Assembly (NCBI GenBank): GCA_013368375.1
Contig: JAACJP010000004.1
Coordinates: 434,001 to 498,000 of the forward strand
DNA: 64,000 bases
Direction: 5' to 3'
From: Tricholomella constricta
Taxonomy: Eukaryota > Basidiomycota > Agaricomycetes > Agaricales > Lyophyllaceae
Positions 11,701 through 23,913 of this stretch are shown one piece after another. Under the pieces are notes generated by a model. The model made no database searches, had not been told where the DNA came from, and saw nothing but the letters and a program-made list of their open reading frames with translations. The position numbers were made by a program, and so were the translations under genes. The number at the start of each line of letters is the position of its first letter. Position 1 is the stretch's first letter.

Positions 11701-13381
11701 TATTATTCAAAATTGATATCAACATATTCACAGGTCGAAAGCGTTCCATTCTGTCTTGTTTCCTTTCGCCGAATACACAGCATTGTTCCCCGATAGGAAG
11801 CACTGATCTTGTCTTCAATTTCTTTCATGCCGACGACCCTAAAATAAAAAGCGCTTGTTTTCTCCAAAGAAAACAATGCCACTCTCGTCACTGTCCAATC
11901 TAGTGCTTCCTAGCGTGTGCGGGTTAGTTCCGATCCCTCGCTAAATTGCCGTGAACATTGACTCATCGAGAGGACCCTCATCCCTACGTCTAGAAGGGCG
12001 GCTTGATTGTTCTCCCCAGTTTCCTTCTTGCGCATTCGCGCAGCAGAGATACACATATTTGGATGACTTCCCTGTTCTGCTTCGCGCGATACCCACCGGC
12101 TCCCAGACCGTCATCCTCAAAAGAGCGCAAAAGGTCAGCTGGACACAATGCACCTGCCGGTGGAGTTGCATGCGCTTCCCGAAATACGAGCCGAAGTGCT
12201 GGCTGCTCATCAGCACGCCAGGCATCATGAAGTCGCACTCCGATGGAGCACCAAAAACATCACTATTCTTGACACGCAACAGCGAAGTAAGTGAAGGCCA
12301 AAACAGAAGGGAAGCAAGTGAACCGCAGTCGCATCCACCACCCCTTCCGACGAAGTGTGATTGTTGAAAGTTGCATATTTGTCCAATAAGGCTTAACGTG
12401 CCAGCACTATACTCGTTCATCAGAACTAGGACTTAGACGGCATCGTTAAGATACTCGGCGTAGGCAGTAGTCCTGTCTCGCCTTGAATTTGATCAGGCCA
12501 GGAGAATCCATATTGGGTGTGTTATTACATTCACGATGATCTCCTCTTACGCCGACGGCACAGGCGCTCTTCAATCATGGCCTCTACGGAAATTCGTTAA
12601 CGGACACTCACCACTGACAACCAGCGCGGGGCTTTTTGAATGATGCTCCAAGATGAGTCTTGGTTGAAATCATAAGTATTAAGCATCTGAATATATATTC
12701 TTTGCATTACATTGGCTTGATGCGGATAGGTACGCCAGACCTCCAAGCGCCGCTTTGAAAAGCAAGGACTGCTGAGTAGGACCTAGTCGTGGTACTCTTC
12801 GGCGCCTGCGTTCGCTCCCACTCTCAGCCACACGAGGAGTTTGGAGATCGCCGAGTTCGAAGATGATGATATTCGATGGGACTTTTGAGGTAGAATGCTA
12901 TCTCAAATTTCGGCGCGAGGCTGAGACCAAGGCAAGGTCCAACGTGAGTGTAAGGCTTGTGTAGTGCAGAATAACTCCCAAGAATCCCAACAGGCTCGGT
13001 TCAAAGTGTCCATGCAGTATGAGCCTTTTGTGAGTTCATCTAAAAGTTTGTCATCTCAGAGCCAATTGCGTATGTGGACTTTTGCTTCGAAGAGTTGTTC
13101 CCTGATTAATCCAGTGCACATGAGGATTGGGAGGAAGAAGGCGGGCGACTGTCACCGGGCTCAACTTAAATGTATTGTGCGCATGCTGACTAAGGAAAAA
13201 TGATGGTTGTCCATGCGTCCATAAGATCGGACAGGACTTATTCCCGTTTCTTGTCCCCATTTCTCCTCGGCCAGGTTAGCCCAGGCTCTCCAGCGCTCTC
13301 CGCGCCGAAACTCCTTCTTTAACTGCTCGAAGACCTTTTCTTCCTCACCGGCACCTCTCACTCTGTTGACACACGTCCACA
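8762..13381. other. Gene-poor stretch of about 4.6 kb
   Basis: Open frames are short and scattered over both strands, and none matches a family I recognise. No terminal repeats, simple-sequence arrays or tRNA-like T-arms were found. One open stretch at 12146-12290 (starting MHLPVELHALPEIRAEV, followed by a GTAAGT donor) looks slightly protein-like but has no confirmed partner exons. Decayed mobile DNA or long regulatory sequence are both possible. Confidence 0.5.
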
Positions 13382-15451
13382 ATGCGCTTCACGACCGTCT
13401 TGCCTTTCACTCTCCTTGCTCTGACCCCGATCCTTGTCTTCGCACAGGACGGTGGTATTGACGGTGCAACAACCAGCGTAGAAGCCGCAGGATACTCTTG
13501 CGACCCCAGCAAATGCAAGTTGCCCGACTGCAATTGTGCTAGTACCAGCCCCCCAGGTGGCATAAAGCCTGTGAGTTGCAAAGCTCGTGCTAAACGCACC
13601 TCGGGCCTCTTACTAACTGCCTCTCTTTAGTCTGATACACCCCAGTTCATCGTGTTCACTGCGGACGACGCAATCCAGTCGTACACCCTCGATGCTGTCA
13701 ACCAGTTCCTCGCGCACCGCAAGAATCCCAACGGCTGTGCTCCCAAAATGACTTATTTCACGTCTTTGAACTATACCAATTATACCCTCGTCACTGGTCT
13801 GTCCCCGGAATTGCCTGGCCTCAGCCTTTTCTCACCACCACCACAATTCAGATTGGTTCGTCGCAGGCAACGAGATTGCAGACCACACGTAAGCACCGCT
13901 TTACATGGCATTTTGATGTGCGCGTTGAAAAAGTTATTTTTAGCATGACCCATGTGGGCACACCGTCTGCTGAAGAAATCAATGGCAACCTCATCGCGTT
14001 GAACTCCTTGGCTGGCATTCCGCTATCATCGATCACAGGGTTCCGCGCGCCCTTCCTCAGCTACAACGCCGACACGCTGAAGAACCTCGCCGCTGCCCGA
14101 TTCACGTACGATTCCAGTGCTGCCGCCTCGATTCCCGTCACAGATCCCGACACCGACGCGTACTGGCCATACACACTCGACAACGGAATGGCAAACAATT
14201 GCCTGACCGTTCCAGGCACCTGCAAGGGCGAGCCTAAGCTTCCCGGTTTCTGGGAGATCCCGATGTACGCGTTCTTCGACAACAGGGGTGTTGCTGGCCC
14301 GCATTTGATGGACCCTTGGTTGTGAGTGGCCCTCTAGAATCTCATCGTGCGGATTATCGATTCATTTTTTCAGGGATGCGGCGAACGGTGGTACCAGGGT
14401 GAATGACTCGGCAACTCTCGATTACATGAAGAACACGTTCACGGCTCATTACAACAACAACCGTCAACCTATCGGGCTCTATACCCACCCCATCCACGTC
14501 TCTGTAAGCTATGGTAATCTGATTTCTGAGACCGAAGAACTCACTTCCCTCTGCAGTCCACTTACCCCGGCGTTGATGTCACCAGGGGGAGGATTGCCAT
14601 GATCAACGCGTTCCTGGATTGGGCTCAGGAACAACAGAACGGTTCGTGCCACTTACTGTGTTCCTGACCTTGCGCAACTGACGTGCAGTCGACAGTCTGG
14701 ATTGTATCGAACGAGCAGCTGCTTGCCTGGGTGCGCAACCCTGTCCCTGTCTCCGAGCTCGGCAACGTCGCTGCTCTCAGGTGCTCGACGCCCCAAGTCG
14801 ACGCGTCCCTGAAAATCTGCAACGGCATTCCCCAAAACGAGCAAGGTATCCTCTCGCACTGCGCCTTCTCCGACTTCCCGTTCTATACCTGCGTATGTAC
14901 CATCATCCAAACCATCTTTCGTATCTGACGATTTAGCAACTGTAGTACGGATGCCCCGAGGTTCAGCCCTCGCCGAACAACCCGAACCCGGCGCAACAAG
15001 TACCCGAGGGTCAAAATGCTCGTTTCCGCCGTACGCTGCACACTTTTACTGCCCAACCCTAGAGTGTCCCGACTGACTTTGACCTACCTGATTACAGTCC
15101 CCGCTAACTGCTCAACGCCCTTCTGGGACCCCATTGACGGAAAGTGCATTTGTACGTCGAGCACCTGCGCCTTTGCCGACGACTCGCGGCCGATCGGGGT
15201 ACGTTCCTGCTCTCCCTTTGAGCCTTCCTTTGCCCCCCGCAGCTGACTGATTGTTGGATTCCCAGCCGAACGGCGCGAACTTGACCGGCGGAGGACTCGG
15301 TGGCTCCTTTGAGAATGCATCGGCATCCCAGTCGCCCTACATCCCGTTCAACGGCGACCTCCCCTCTCTCCCGAAGGGTGTCTGGCCGTCCGTTCTTCTC
15401 GCCTGCACAGGCGCACTCCTTGGGTCCCTCGGCCTCGTCGCGCGCTTGTGA
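13382..15451 (+). CDS. Chitin deacetylase-like protein, GPI-anchored
   Basis: This is a carbohydrate esterase family 4 protein expected to deacetylate cell-wall chitin to chitosan at the cell surface. Ten exons join in phase (13382-13570, 13631-13796, 13852-13888, 13944-14321, 14374-14503, 14557-14641, 14696-14892, 14946-15030, 15098-15198, 15266-15451) to give 517 residues. A signal peptide (MRFTTVLPFTLLALTPILVF) leads. The NodB-type core shows FTADDAIQSY (metal/catalytic aspartates), HTMTHVGTP (metal histidines), FRAPFLSYN and LYTHPIHVS. A cysteine-rich segment (NCSTPFWDPIDGKCIC) precedes a Gly/Ser-rich region and a hydrophobic C-terminus (WPSVLLACTGALLGSLGL), as expected for a GPI signal. 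Motif 1 reads TADDA rather than TFDDG, seen in other fungal members; activity is therefore inferred. Confidence 0.92.
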
Positions 15452-16978
15452 TTCAAACCCCCAACGTCACGCATTCACGCTCATCGATGAGGAAGCACGT
15501 TTACCAAAGACTCTACATTATCTCTTCTCGTATCATCATCGCAGGACCTGAGCTTGAGGTATAAACTCCCCGAACTCTCACTCTCACCACCCACTTCACT
15601 CCGGACTTCTGAATCTCACTTCCTTTGGTTAAGCAGAAGGACTATTTACAATTGGCATGTTCTCCATAACCACGACCCGCGCCTACAACCACTCGTTTAG
15701 AGTACCTCTCTCCTTACAACACAACAGAACGAACCTTGAACCTTTATTATGCTATGGGTATTAATTGGAATATACGTACGCGTGGGTTAATCGGAGTGGA
15801 ATTCTTCGATGAGAGACGCGCGGGTGATGTTGGTAGGCGATAGTCAGAGCTTCACACTTTGAGTCTCCCAATCCCGAGTAAGCAAGGGACTATGAAGAAA
15901 GTCCGGATCCGTAATGGATGGCTTTCAATGTAATGCTGGTAGCGAGAGTCAGAGCATGTCTCGATAGTATCAATAGTCGGTCTCGAGGTTCGGACGTTCC
16001 AGGATCTCACAACTTCTCTACTCACAACTGCAAAAGTGGACGCTGCTTGAGCTGTCTGACCTACAGAGGGTAAGGTAAATTGGAGATGTAGAGAGTTCAC
16101 GGCATGTCCAATGTCGGGGTTTAATCCGGAGCTCTTCACACTCGAGACGGGAATTGGAAAATAGGCACCAAAGCCTGTTCTTCCAGTTTGAAAACTCGTC
16201 CGCAAAATCCGCAAAACGCTACTTTGCCGCACGTCGGAACATGGCAAAGGGGTTGGTGGAAATTTTGGGCACGAACGTGGGCGAGCAAGTCATAGTAGCA
16301 AGGCGGGGCATCACCGGTACTGAGTACTGACCGCTTGGCTTGATCAAATCAAGGCGCCATATACTTCCCCAGAGACTCAAACTCGTCCGGGTCGAGCGTC
16401 GCCGGAAAGCTCGTAACAGTGATGTCAAGCGTTCATTTCACGCATAACAAGTATGAGCCTTGTGCCAGAGTCCTGTGGTTTTTGCCTATATAAGTACCGG
16501 ACCATTGATAACGACGAGGAGACCGACCACAGCGCAGATTTGGGACGTCCTTGCAGGAAGTTGAAAGGCACGATCGTGACGTGACGTCACCGTCGTTCGG
16601 CACAAGTTCCGATGAGATTACATAACCAGAGATCAGAGATTAGATTGTGCCGAGCACGACGATTGCAAGGTGTCCTCTACGATTCCTTCTCCAGTATATA
16701 TAGCACCAATATGTACAGTAAGCCCGAACTCATCAGTTATAAGATTTGAGAATAGGTCGCCATACGAAATGTCTACCTTTTTTCAATTTCAATTTTTGCT
16801 TCCATCGGATTCGTTGATGTCATGCGCCCCTGTATCACGTGCAGTTCTGTCAGGGACTTTTTTCGTGCTGGCGTTCTCAACTTTACCAGCTCCCCCGTCC
16901 TTGTACGTTTTAATTGGCGTTGGCCCTAGACTTGACCGGTTTCTCAGGAGCCGGACGACACCATTCACGACGCTAGCC
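15452..16978. other. Intergenic, upstream of the phosphotransferase
   Basis: No gene is recognised. A minus-strand frame at 15852-16247 is open for 131 codons but has no family match and no convincing splice partners. TATATAAG occurs at 16487-16494 and a CRE-like palindrome at 16582-16589. The part nearest 16979 should hold the promoter and leader of the phosphotransferase. Confidence 0.5.
16582..16589. promoter_or_regulatory. CRE-like palindrome TGACGTCA
   Basis: The perfect palindrome TGACGTCA, inside the longer palindrome GTGACGTCAC, lies about 390 bp upstream of the phosphotransferase start codon. In other fungi such sites bind bZIP proteins of the ATF/CREB class. Function here is only inferred. 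Confidence 0.4.
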
Positions 16979-18828
16979 ATGGGCTATATTCCCCAACAAT
17001 CTCTCGAAAATCTAAAAAAATACTCCTACAAAGGCGTAGATAAGTGAGTTCAGTCAGCCGTGCTGTTCATGTTCGGGGTTTCCTGACGATACCGTCATTG
17101 GACAACAGATCTATTGTATCGAGATATGTTTTGAACCCGTTTTGGACGTGGTTTGTCACGCTATGGCCGTTATCTGTGGCTCCCAACACTGTACGTCGTC
17201 CTGTCTTTCAGCGTCAACAAAAGATTCCGATGATAAGGAAACAGATCACGTTAACCGGTCTTACGATCGTATTTATCAACTTCTTCACCATGCTTTATTA
17301 CGACCCTCTCTATTTGACGGAAAAAGGCGGTGCAACGGGGCCTCCTAATTGGATTTACTTCACGTACGCGTCTTTCGTTTCATTCTACCGAAACAACAAT
17401 GAATTAAATCTTGCCGCCACATAGATGGGCGCTCGGACTGTTTGCATACCAGAGTCTCGATGCCATCGACGGGTGAGCTGCCTTGTTTCAATTTTTGCGA
17501 CCTCGAATTGAACATGGGAGCAAAGGAAACAAGCACGACGGACTGGAATGGCAGGACCTTTGGGAGAGATGTTCGATCACGGTAATAATTCCATGGCCTT
17601 GGCTTTCTATTATGTTAATCTCGAGACGTGATCAATGATAGGTTGTGATGCCATGAACACCACTGTGCGCACCACCAATATCTCATCCCGGCACTAGACT
17701 GACTTTTCTCTACTTAGCTTGAGGCCATCCTTGCTTCCCACGCTCTCAATCTCGGCCGATCGTGGTGGACTGTCGCGTCCCAGATCGCAACCCTTGCCAA
17801 TTTCTACCTCACTACCTGGGAAGAATACCATACAGGTCAGGCGTGCTCGACACAGTTGTGTAGAACAAGGGGTTGCTAATAATCTGCAGGTCAATTATAC
17901 CTCGGAATCTGTTCTGGCCCGGTTGAAGGTATCCTAATGATCATCATCATCTACATTATAACCGGATTTTTTGGTATTAACCTCTCTTTACTTTTCGCCT
18001 TCCTTGGCTGACAACTTTTTGAAGGACCTTCATTTTGGGACCAGAAGATATTTACTGTTACCCGGCTTGAGCATATACCCTTCATCCAAAAGTTACCCAA
18101 CTTGCCTCTTAACGAGTCTTTCATGGTTTTCGGTGCTTTCGGTTTAGCGTTCAACATCATCTGCAGGTGCGTTAAACCCCCTCGCTCAATTAAAACTTCA
18201 CCTATGCTCATCGTTATTGTAGTTACGCCAACGTCCGACGCGCCATGAAGGCAGCCGGGAAGCCGCACCTCCGTCCCTTGACGCTCCTCTTCCCCTTCGT
18301 AATTGCGGCCAGCATCCAGGTTGCCTGGCTCTCCCAGCCGGAAGTGAACCACTCCGCTATCATCAACTCACCCAACTTCGTGCCTTTCCTGTGCGCATGG
18401 GGCCTGCAGTTCGCACATCAAGTCGGCAGGATGATCCTCGCGCACGTTACGAGCACGGCTTTCCCCGTCTGGGATTGGGTATGGATCTGGAGCATCATCG
18501 GTGCGGTCGATGCGAACCTGCCGCATATAATTGGACGGTGCGTGTTATTTCTTTCTTTCTTTCTTTTTTTCTTTCTCTTCTTCCTTCGTATCGCGTATAT
18601 CCATCTGACGTGTCGCCATGGTCATTGATCAGAGCGCCCATCATCCAATCGACGATGCGCAACGCGACGATATTCATATGGCTCACGCTGGTCATCTCGT
18701 TCGTGGTCTACGCCCGGTTCTGCGTCCTCGTCATCAACGACATCACGAATTACCTTGGGATTGCGTGCTTTACGGTACGCAAGAAGGATCTGGACGGGGT
18801 GTGGCGCCATAAGGATTTCAAGGCTTGA
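16979..18828 (+). CDS. EPT1: Ethanolamine/choline phosphotransferase
   Basis: This is an integral ER/Golgi membrane enzyme that transfers phosphoethanolamine or phosphocholine from its CDP form to diacylglycerol, the last step of the Kennedy pathway. Eleven exons join in phase (16979-17043, 17109-17190, 17245-17363, 17425-17472, 17526-17581, 17642-17664, 17718-17835, 17890-17973, 18025-18166, 18223-18537, 18633-18828) to give 415 residues, close to the ~400 of yeast Ept1/Cpt1. The CDP-alcohol phosphotransferase motif DG-x2-AR-x8-G-x3-D-x3-D is intact from DAIDGKQARRTG through EMFDHGCD, assembled across exons 4-6. Several hydrophobic segments follow, for example ILMIIIIYIITGFF. The start MGYIPQQSLENLKKYSYKGV matches the family. 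Sequence alone does not decide ethanolamine versus choline preference. Confidence 0.95.
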
Positions 18829-20045
18829 TGCTTGAGGCTTGAGTGCGGGGTGGGGTGGGGGGTTGGGGGTGTAGGGATGCAGTGCGTTCTGTCAAAGTGC
18901 GAGCGCACGGCGCACGCGTCTTGTTCGACACGATACATGAATTGGCAATACAGTACAGTACGGGTGGCAACCCCGAAATTCGTCTCCCCAATGAGCACGT
19001 CCCTTGAGAAGGGGACGGGTCATCTGCAATGTTCTACTTGGAATGGAAGGAACCAGGTAACGGGGGACGACGGACTCCGAGCTTACCCCGACAGCGTATT
19101 CATGATCAGCCTTCACGAGAGGTTGTGGCCAACAAGCGGTGGTATACCCCGACACACGCAAAAATCCACGTCCAGTGCCTTGGGATTTCAGGATCAGGAC
19201 CGCGATGTCTGCTCTGAAAAAAAAAATGGTCTGATCATGTCGAGGAGCCCAGAAGGAAAAGGATACAAGCTCTTAGGCCTGAGGCCTGAGAAGTCGTTCC
19301 GCACTAGCGCTAACTTAAACACAGGCCTCCTTCCAACGACTTTCGTCCGGCGCTATGTCCATATCATATATCATGCCGATTGACTGGTCGTGTTTCGTAT
19401 GATTTGGCAGTCAATGTGGAAATGACCTTCCTTAGGGTATCTCAGAGAAAGGACGGGGGTTCGGCCATTCCGCTCTTCGGCCTGCCTCCAGTGAGCCCCA
19501 AGCTCTACATTGCTTCCTTGGATGAAGAACTACTCGTACATACTGTAAATAGTACCTAGACGCGAAGTTCATTAGTGCCTATCTTTAACCTCTCGCGGCG
19601 AATGGAACACATTCCCCGTGTTGGTGCTCTACATGTGTTTAGATCACATACTAGATGTTGGATGCGCGTCTTGGTTTGCGAGTCTAAGGAGGGTGATCAT
19701 TTGTTCGTCACCGAACATTTACAGCGCCACAGCTAATTCTGCAAGTTGTGTCTGCTCCATCATCATAGTGGACATCCCAAACCGAAAGGTTGTCCAAGTG
19801 ACACGACCAGAGAAGCCGCTTGCCCAAAGGATGTGTACCTCAAGTCCAGCTCACCCTAGATTGTACCAGTCGCGGCTGTGGATCGAGGATCTTCTAAATC
19901 ACTCTCAATCGAACGTTCAAATATACAAGCGTGCTGGCTTAAACCAGCTCCAGAATATGCATTTTAAATTTCAGCGCATTCGCGCAATCGACTTTTTGAA
20001 TTAGTCCAAAGTCGTCACCAGGAGGCCATATCGCATATATACCAA
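18829..20045. other. Intergenic, convergent 3' regions
   Basis: This lies between the stop codons of the phosphotransferase (+) and leucine aminopeptidase (-). It has a G-rich run just after the phosphotransferase stop (18844-18874) and an A-run near 19218. One plus-strand frame at 19618-20004 is open for 128 codons, starting TTG with no family match. No gene is called. Confidence 0.55.
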
Positions 20046-22507
20046 TCAGTTGCTTGGAAGGTTGCGCACATACTCCACAAGAGCGCTGTTCACACACACA
20101 CACATACCCTATATCAGCTGAGTGCGTTCAAGAAAGGAAGGGGAAAACGTACCGGACAGGGCGACCAGTCATACCCTTCTCGAGGTAGGGCGTGGGCCGG
20201 GTAGCCTACAAGGTATGCCGTAGCGTTAGAAGTGGTACAGAAACATGTCGGTGGGCGGGACGAGACAGACCTCCATGGCGCCAGCGATGTCGATGTGGGC
20301 CCACTTCAAGGCGGGCTCCTGGCCCTCCTCAGCCTCGATGCCGTGGGCGAAGGGCTTCAAGAACAGCGCAGCGGTGCAGCTTCCTGCATCCCTTCCACCG
20401 GTCTAAGAAAAGTTGTGAGTGAGTAGGAATGGCCATGTGTAGAACGAAGGGGGTGAGCGCAAGTCGTACGTTCTGGAGGTCGGCGTTTGAGGAGTGGATC
20501 TGTGGTCCGTAGTCGTCTTCGAGCGGCATGCGCCAGAAGCGGTCGTACTCGGTTTCGCCGGCGACGCGGAGTTGCTCCCAGAGAGAGTCAGACGTCTGTA
20601 GTGCATGAGTGGCTTCGTCAGCGTTTTAGGATTCGAAGAGCGTGCAAATGACCTACGGAAAAGACACCGGAGAATACCTCGCCGAGTGCAACGACAACAG
20701 CACTGTGGCAGACTCAGGTTAAACAAATGCACGCAAGGGAAAAGCGAATGAACCCACCCGGTTAGTGTGGCGACATCGATCAGCGTATGGGGTTTGTATT
20801 CCGTCGAGGTGTAATAGATAGCATCTGGCGATAATCAATTAGGATTTTGGTGTCTGAAGATACCATCAGACGCACCAGAAAGAACAAGTCTTCCCTCAGC
20901 ATCAGTGTTGTCAACCTCAACGGACTTGCCGTTCATGGCATAGATGCTATGAATGGGAATCAGGCACGACAGTTTCAGCGTTCTGGCTCATTCCACGTAC
21001 ATATCTCCAGGCTTGGTGGCGCTAGGTCCTGGCATGTTCTCCGTGAGGGGAGTTACAACGACGAGGTTCACTCTGAAATTACGCGTCGCTTTTCAGTTCA
21101 TGGTAACGTTGAATATGGGAAGGGCGTACGGGAATTGTAGTTGAGCGATGGCCAATGCTGCCGAAACGACAGTTGCAGCTCCACCTGGAATCCTATGTCA
21201 GGAAGGCAAGCATACATCGAGGCGCAGAACCTACCCATGTCGCCCCTCATTAGCTTCATGCCCTGTATAGATGAGATAAGTGGGAGTTGGGACGCGGAAT
21301 GACATGAGACTGACTGCACCGGGCTTCAAGCTGATTCCTCCAGAGTCGAAGGTAATGCCCTTGCCGACGAAGGCAAGGGGTTGAGCATCCTTGGACGGTG
21401 CGCCCTTGTAGTGGCTAATCCCTGTTCAGCGATAGACTCAAACGGGGTGAAGCCGTTTTCGACCTACATTTCGAGAAGCTTGGCAGGCTCTGAGGTTCCA
21501 CGAGTGACTGAGAGGAACGTGTTCTACACGACATCAAGTTTAGAGTTACTTCTCCAGGAAGGGTCAAGATAAATACATACCATGTTCTTCTCCTCGGCCC
21601 AAGCTGGAACATGTCAGTCAGATGTATCAAGAAAAGAACACATGGATGTTACCTTCATCGCGGACGATAATTTCCACGTTTTTTAGGCCTGCGAACTCGG
21701 CTTTGACGCGTTCGGTAAAGATCTACACAGGAATGAGATTCACAATTGTTTAAATAGTATGCAGAGCCTGGAGCATACCGTGGGTGTCATCATGTTAGCA
21801 GGAAGCTCCATCAGCTGTGGAGTACTGTGGGTTAGAATGTCTGCATTGGGATGCAGATCTGTGAACAGACGAACCGTGCGGGCAAAGTTCTGGGCTTTGG
21901 CGTAGACGACGCCACGGTCCCATTCCTTGGACGCTTGGACGGGAGAGAAGCTTAGCTTCTCGGGGATGGGTTCCTTGAGGTTGGGGTTGAACGAAGAAGG
22001 CGGCGTTGTCTTCAAGGAAAACTTGTACAGGGCCAAGTACGCAGCGACGGCTACGACACGACACGACACGGATATGGTCAGCAGGTCCGGGATGCCTCAG
22101 AGTAAAATTTATGACTGACCGGCAGCATGCGGATCTAGCGATGCGTCGATGGTGACGTCCTTCAATCCGTCAATGGCTTTGAGCTCCTTGACGGCGCTGC
22201 CGACCGATTTTCTCAGCAGTTCCTTCTTCGCCTCAGGCTTCTTGCTGACGAATTTCTCGCCCAACGACGAGACAGTGGTAACCTTCGATGAAGGGGTGTT
22301 GTAAAAGGTGCGAGTTGTGCCAACCAAGGGCGCCTTCTCGCCCTGCGGGGTGCTGGCCCAGAGCTGGGCAGCGTTGACGCCGGTGACGAGCTCGCCAGTA
22401 GACTGGTGGTCGAAGGGAACGATATACGCAGATGAGGACATTGCGCGGGCGTTAATCAGATAAGTTGATGGAGATCGTGAGCGTATGGAACGAAGACTGG
22501 GCAGCAT
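20046..22507 (-). CDS. M17 leucine aminopeptidase
   Basis: This is a two-metal aminopeptidase that removes N-terminal residues from peptides, cytosolic in most eukaryotes. Seventeen exons join in phase on the minus strand, from 22507-22120 and 22050-21875 through 20205-20153 and 20085-20046, giving 512 residues. Signature segments appear in order: [28 protein letters not shown], the metal-binding [38 protein letters not shown], the family signature [11 protein letters not shown], then [14 protein letters not shown] [17 protein letters not shown], and a C-terminus ending [10 protein letters not shown]. Two in-frame starts exist: ATG at 22507, which adds an arginine-rich, acid-free 22-residue leader, and ATG at 22441 ([13 protein letters not shown]). 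The longer form could be mitochondrial. A CA microsatellite lies in the last intron (20089-20104). Confidence 0.95.
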
Positions 22508-23155
22508 CGAAATCCGGACCTCCAGTGCTTACTGAAGAACGAATTTGGAAGCGGATCACAAGACTTTTTGCAAAGTTGCCGGTCTTAGCCGGACCGCCGC
22601 GGTGTTCAATCTCGCTGATAAGATAGTGGCAGGGCAGAGTCAATCGTGGTCATTCGTGGTCATGAAAATGTGGATAATAAGTAAGATGGGGGTATGCGCA
22701 AGAGTCATAGGAGGCAGGAGTGGGAAATTTCGCACACCAGAAGCATGCGTAAAGTACAAAAGGTCCGAATATATATACACACAGAAACTTGGATAGGGGA
22801 AAACCTTGAACAAATTGTTACAGAGATGCGAAGGAAGTTCAACCAGTCAGGTTAGCCGCCAGCAGCAACCGGTAGGAGGGGGCGCTGAGGGCCAAGGGAC
22901 TCGGAAATACCGATCACTCGATCAGCATGGGGGGCTTTGATGCACAGAGGCGGCCGATAGTATCAATCGGCAGAGGATCGATGTGACTGTGGCGCGCGTT
23001 GGCGCAACGCGGTGCCGCGAGGGTGTCCTAAAATGGTGTCCTCGGAACATGAATGCTGGAAGTGTTTACGTCGGTACCGCGGCCAAACAAGTAAATCAAA
23101 TGAACATACCAATTGTGATTGCAGCGGTCAGACGCGGCGTTTGTAGGGCAGGCAA
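22508..23155. other. Intergenic
   Basis: This separates the start of the aminopeptidase gene from the end of the bZIP gene, both on the minus strand. No gene is seen. The part next to 22508 should hold the aminopeptidase promoter. Confidence 0.55.
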
Positions 23156-23689
23156 TCAGTCACGAAATTCAGGACAGATGATCCCATGGCTGATGAGCAT
23201 TTGCCTCAAGGTGAGAGCTCTGGTTTTCCAGATCTCCCGCTCCCTGGTAAGCCGTTCGACTTTCTCCTCGAGGCGCTGCAGGTTCTGCATCTTGCGCTTG
23301 CGACTGCGGCGCGCAGCGAGCGTGTTCTGCCGGCGCTTCCACTCGATCTTCTCCTGATCGGTTGCGTTGGAGGCGGGAGGCTCCTCGGTCAACTCGTCCT
23401 CTTCCTCCTCAGATGGAGGAGACTTGGGCCGCATCTTCTGGAAGAAGGCAGGGACCTCTTTCTTCGAGGTGGCGGACGGAGTTATGTAGTGGCGGGCCTG
23501 GGTAGGCGCGTCCAGAGGGATGAGGGACTCCGGGCTTGTCTTCCTGATGCCGCCAGAATTTCGTCGGCGTGCAAGGTATGGCGATCCCATGCTGGGCCCC
23601 GTGATGGGGAACGAGCCCGCTTGAAAGAGCGACGAGGATGCAAGTGAATGATTGTAGGGAGTGTAGTCATTCTGGTGGTTGTTCTGCAT
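23156..23689 (-). CDS. Gcn4/Cpc1-like bZIP transcription factor
   Basis: This is a single-exon, 177-residue protein with a C-terminal basic leucine zipper, most like Gcn4/Cpc1, the activators of amino-acid biosynthesis genes. The basic region reads KRRQNTLAARRSRKRK, with the Asn and Arg at the spacing that contacts DNA in Gcn4 (NTEAARRSR in yeast). A heptad zipper follows (LQRLEEKVERLTREREIWK, ending LRQMLISHG). An acidic patch (PPSEEEEDELTEEPP) just upstream could be the activation region. The ATG at 23689 is used because upstream codons in the frame have no ATG before a stop near 23790. The promoter carries TGACTCA, suggesting autoregulation. Functional equivalence to Gcn4 is inferred from the basic region only. 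Confidence 0.88.
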   Translation of the reverse strand: MQNNHQNDYTPYNHSLASSSLFQAGSFPITGPSMGSPYLARRRNSGGIRKTSPESLIPLDAPTQARHYITPSATSKKEVPAFFQKMRPKSPPSEEEEDELTEEPPASNATDQEKIEWKRRQNTLAARRSRKRKMQNLQRLEEKVERLTREREIWKTRALTLRQMLISHGIICPEFRD

Positions 23690-23784
23690 CGTCGTCACAA
23701 GAGCGCCTGTCGAGCTCGTAGAGCTTAAGCGGAAAGCTCCTGAAATACGGATGTTGATAGTGGGGATTGATGATGGAGTTGCCG

Positions 23785-23913
23785 GTTTTTATACTGGCTT
23801 GAGTCACTGCCCGCCCAATGGTAGTAACGTCACCGGTGGCAGTGCCGCAATGTCCGCCGCTAAAGCGGTGCCCGTGTTACCTTTTGGATCCCCGGAAGCC
23901 TAGTCCGAGTCAT
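23785..23913 (-). promoter_or_regulatory. bZIP-gene promoter with clustered bZIP sites
   Basis: Read on the minus strand toward the bZIP gene, this holds ATGACTCG (23906-23913), TGACGTTA (23825-23832), a perfect TGACTCA (23800-23806) and TATAAAAA (23785-23792), about 95 bp before the start codon. TGACTCA is the optimal Gcn4/AP-1 site in yeast. No ATG lies between the TATA-like box and the start codon. Confidence 0.6.

Noticed and set aside
12065..12290. Protein-like open stretch ending in a GTAAGT donor
   Set aside because: No partner exon was found in phase up- or downstream and no family match is apparent; it is kept only as a note in the gene-poor stretch.
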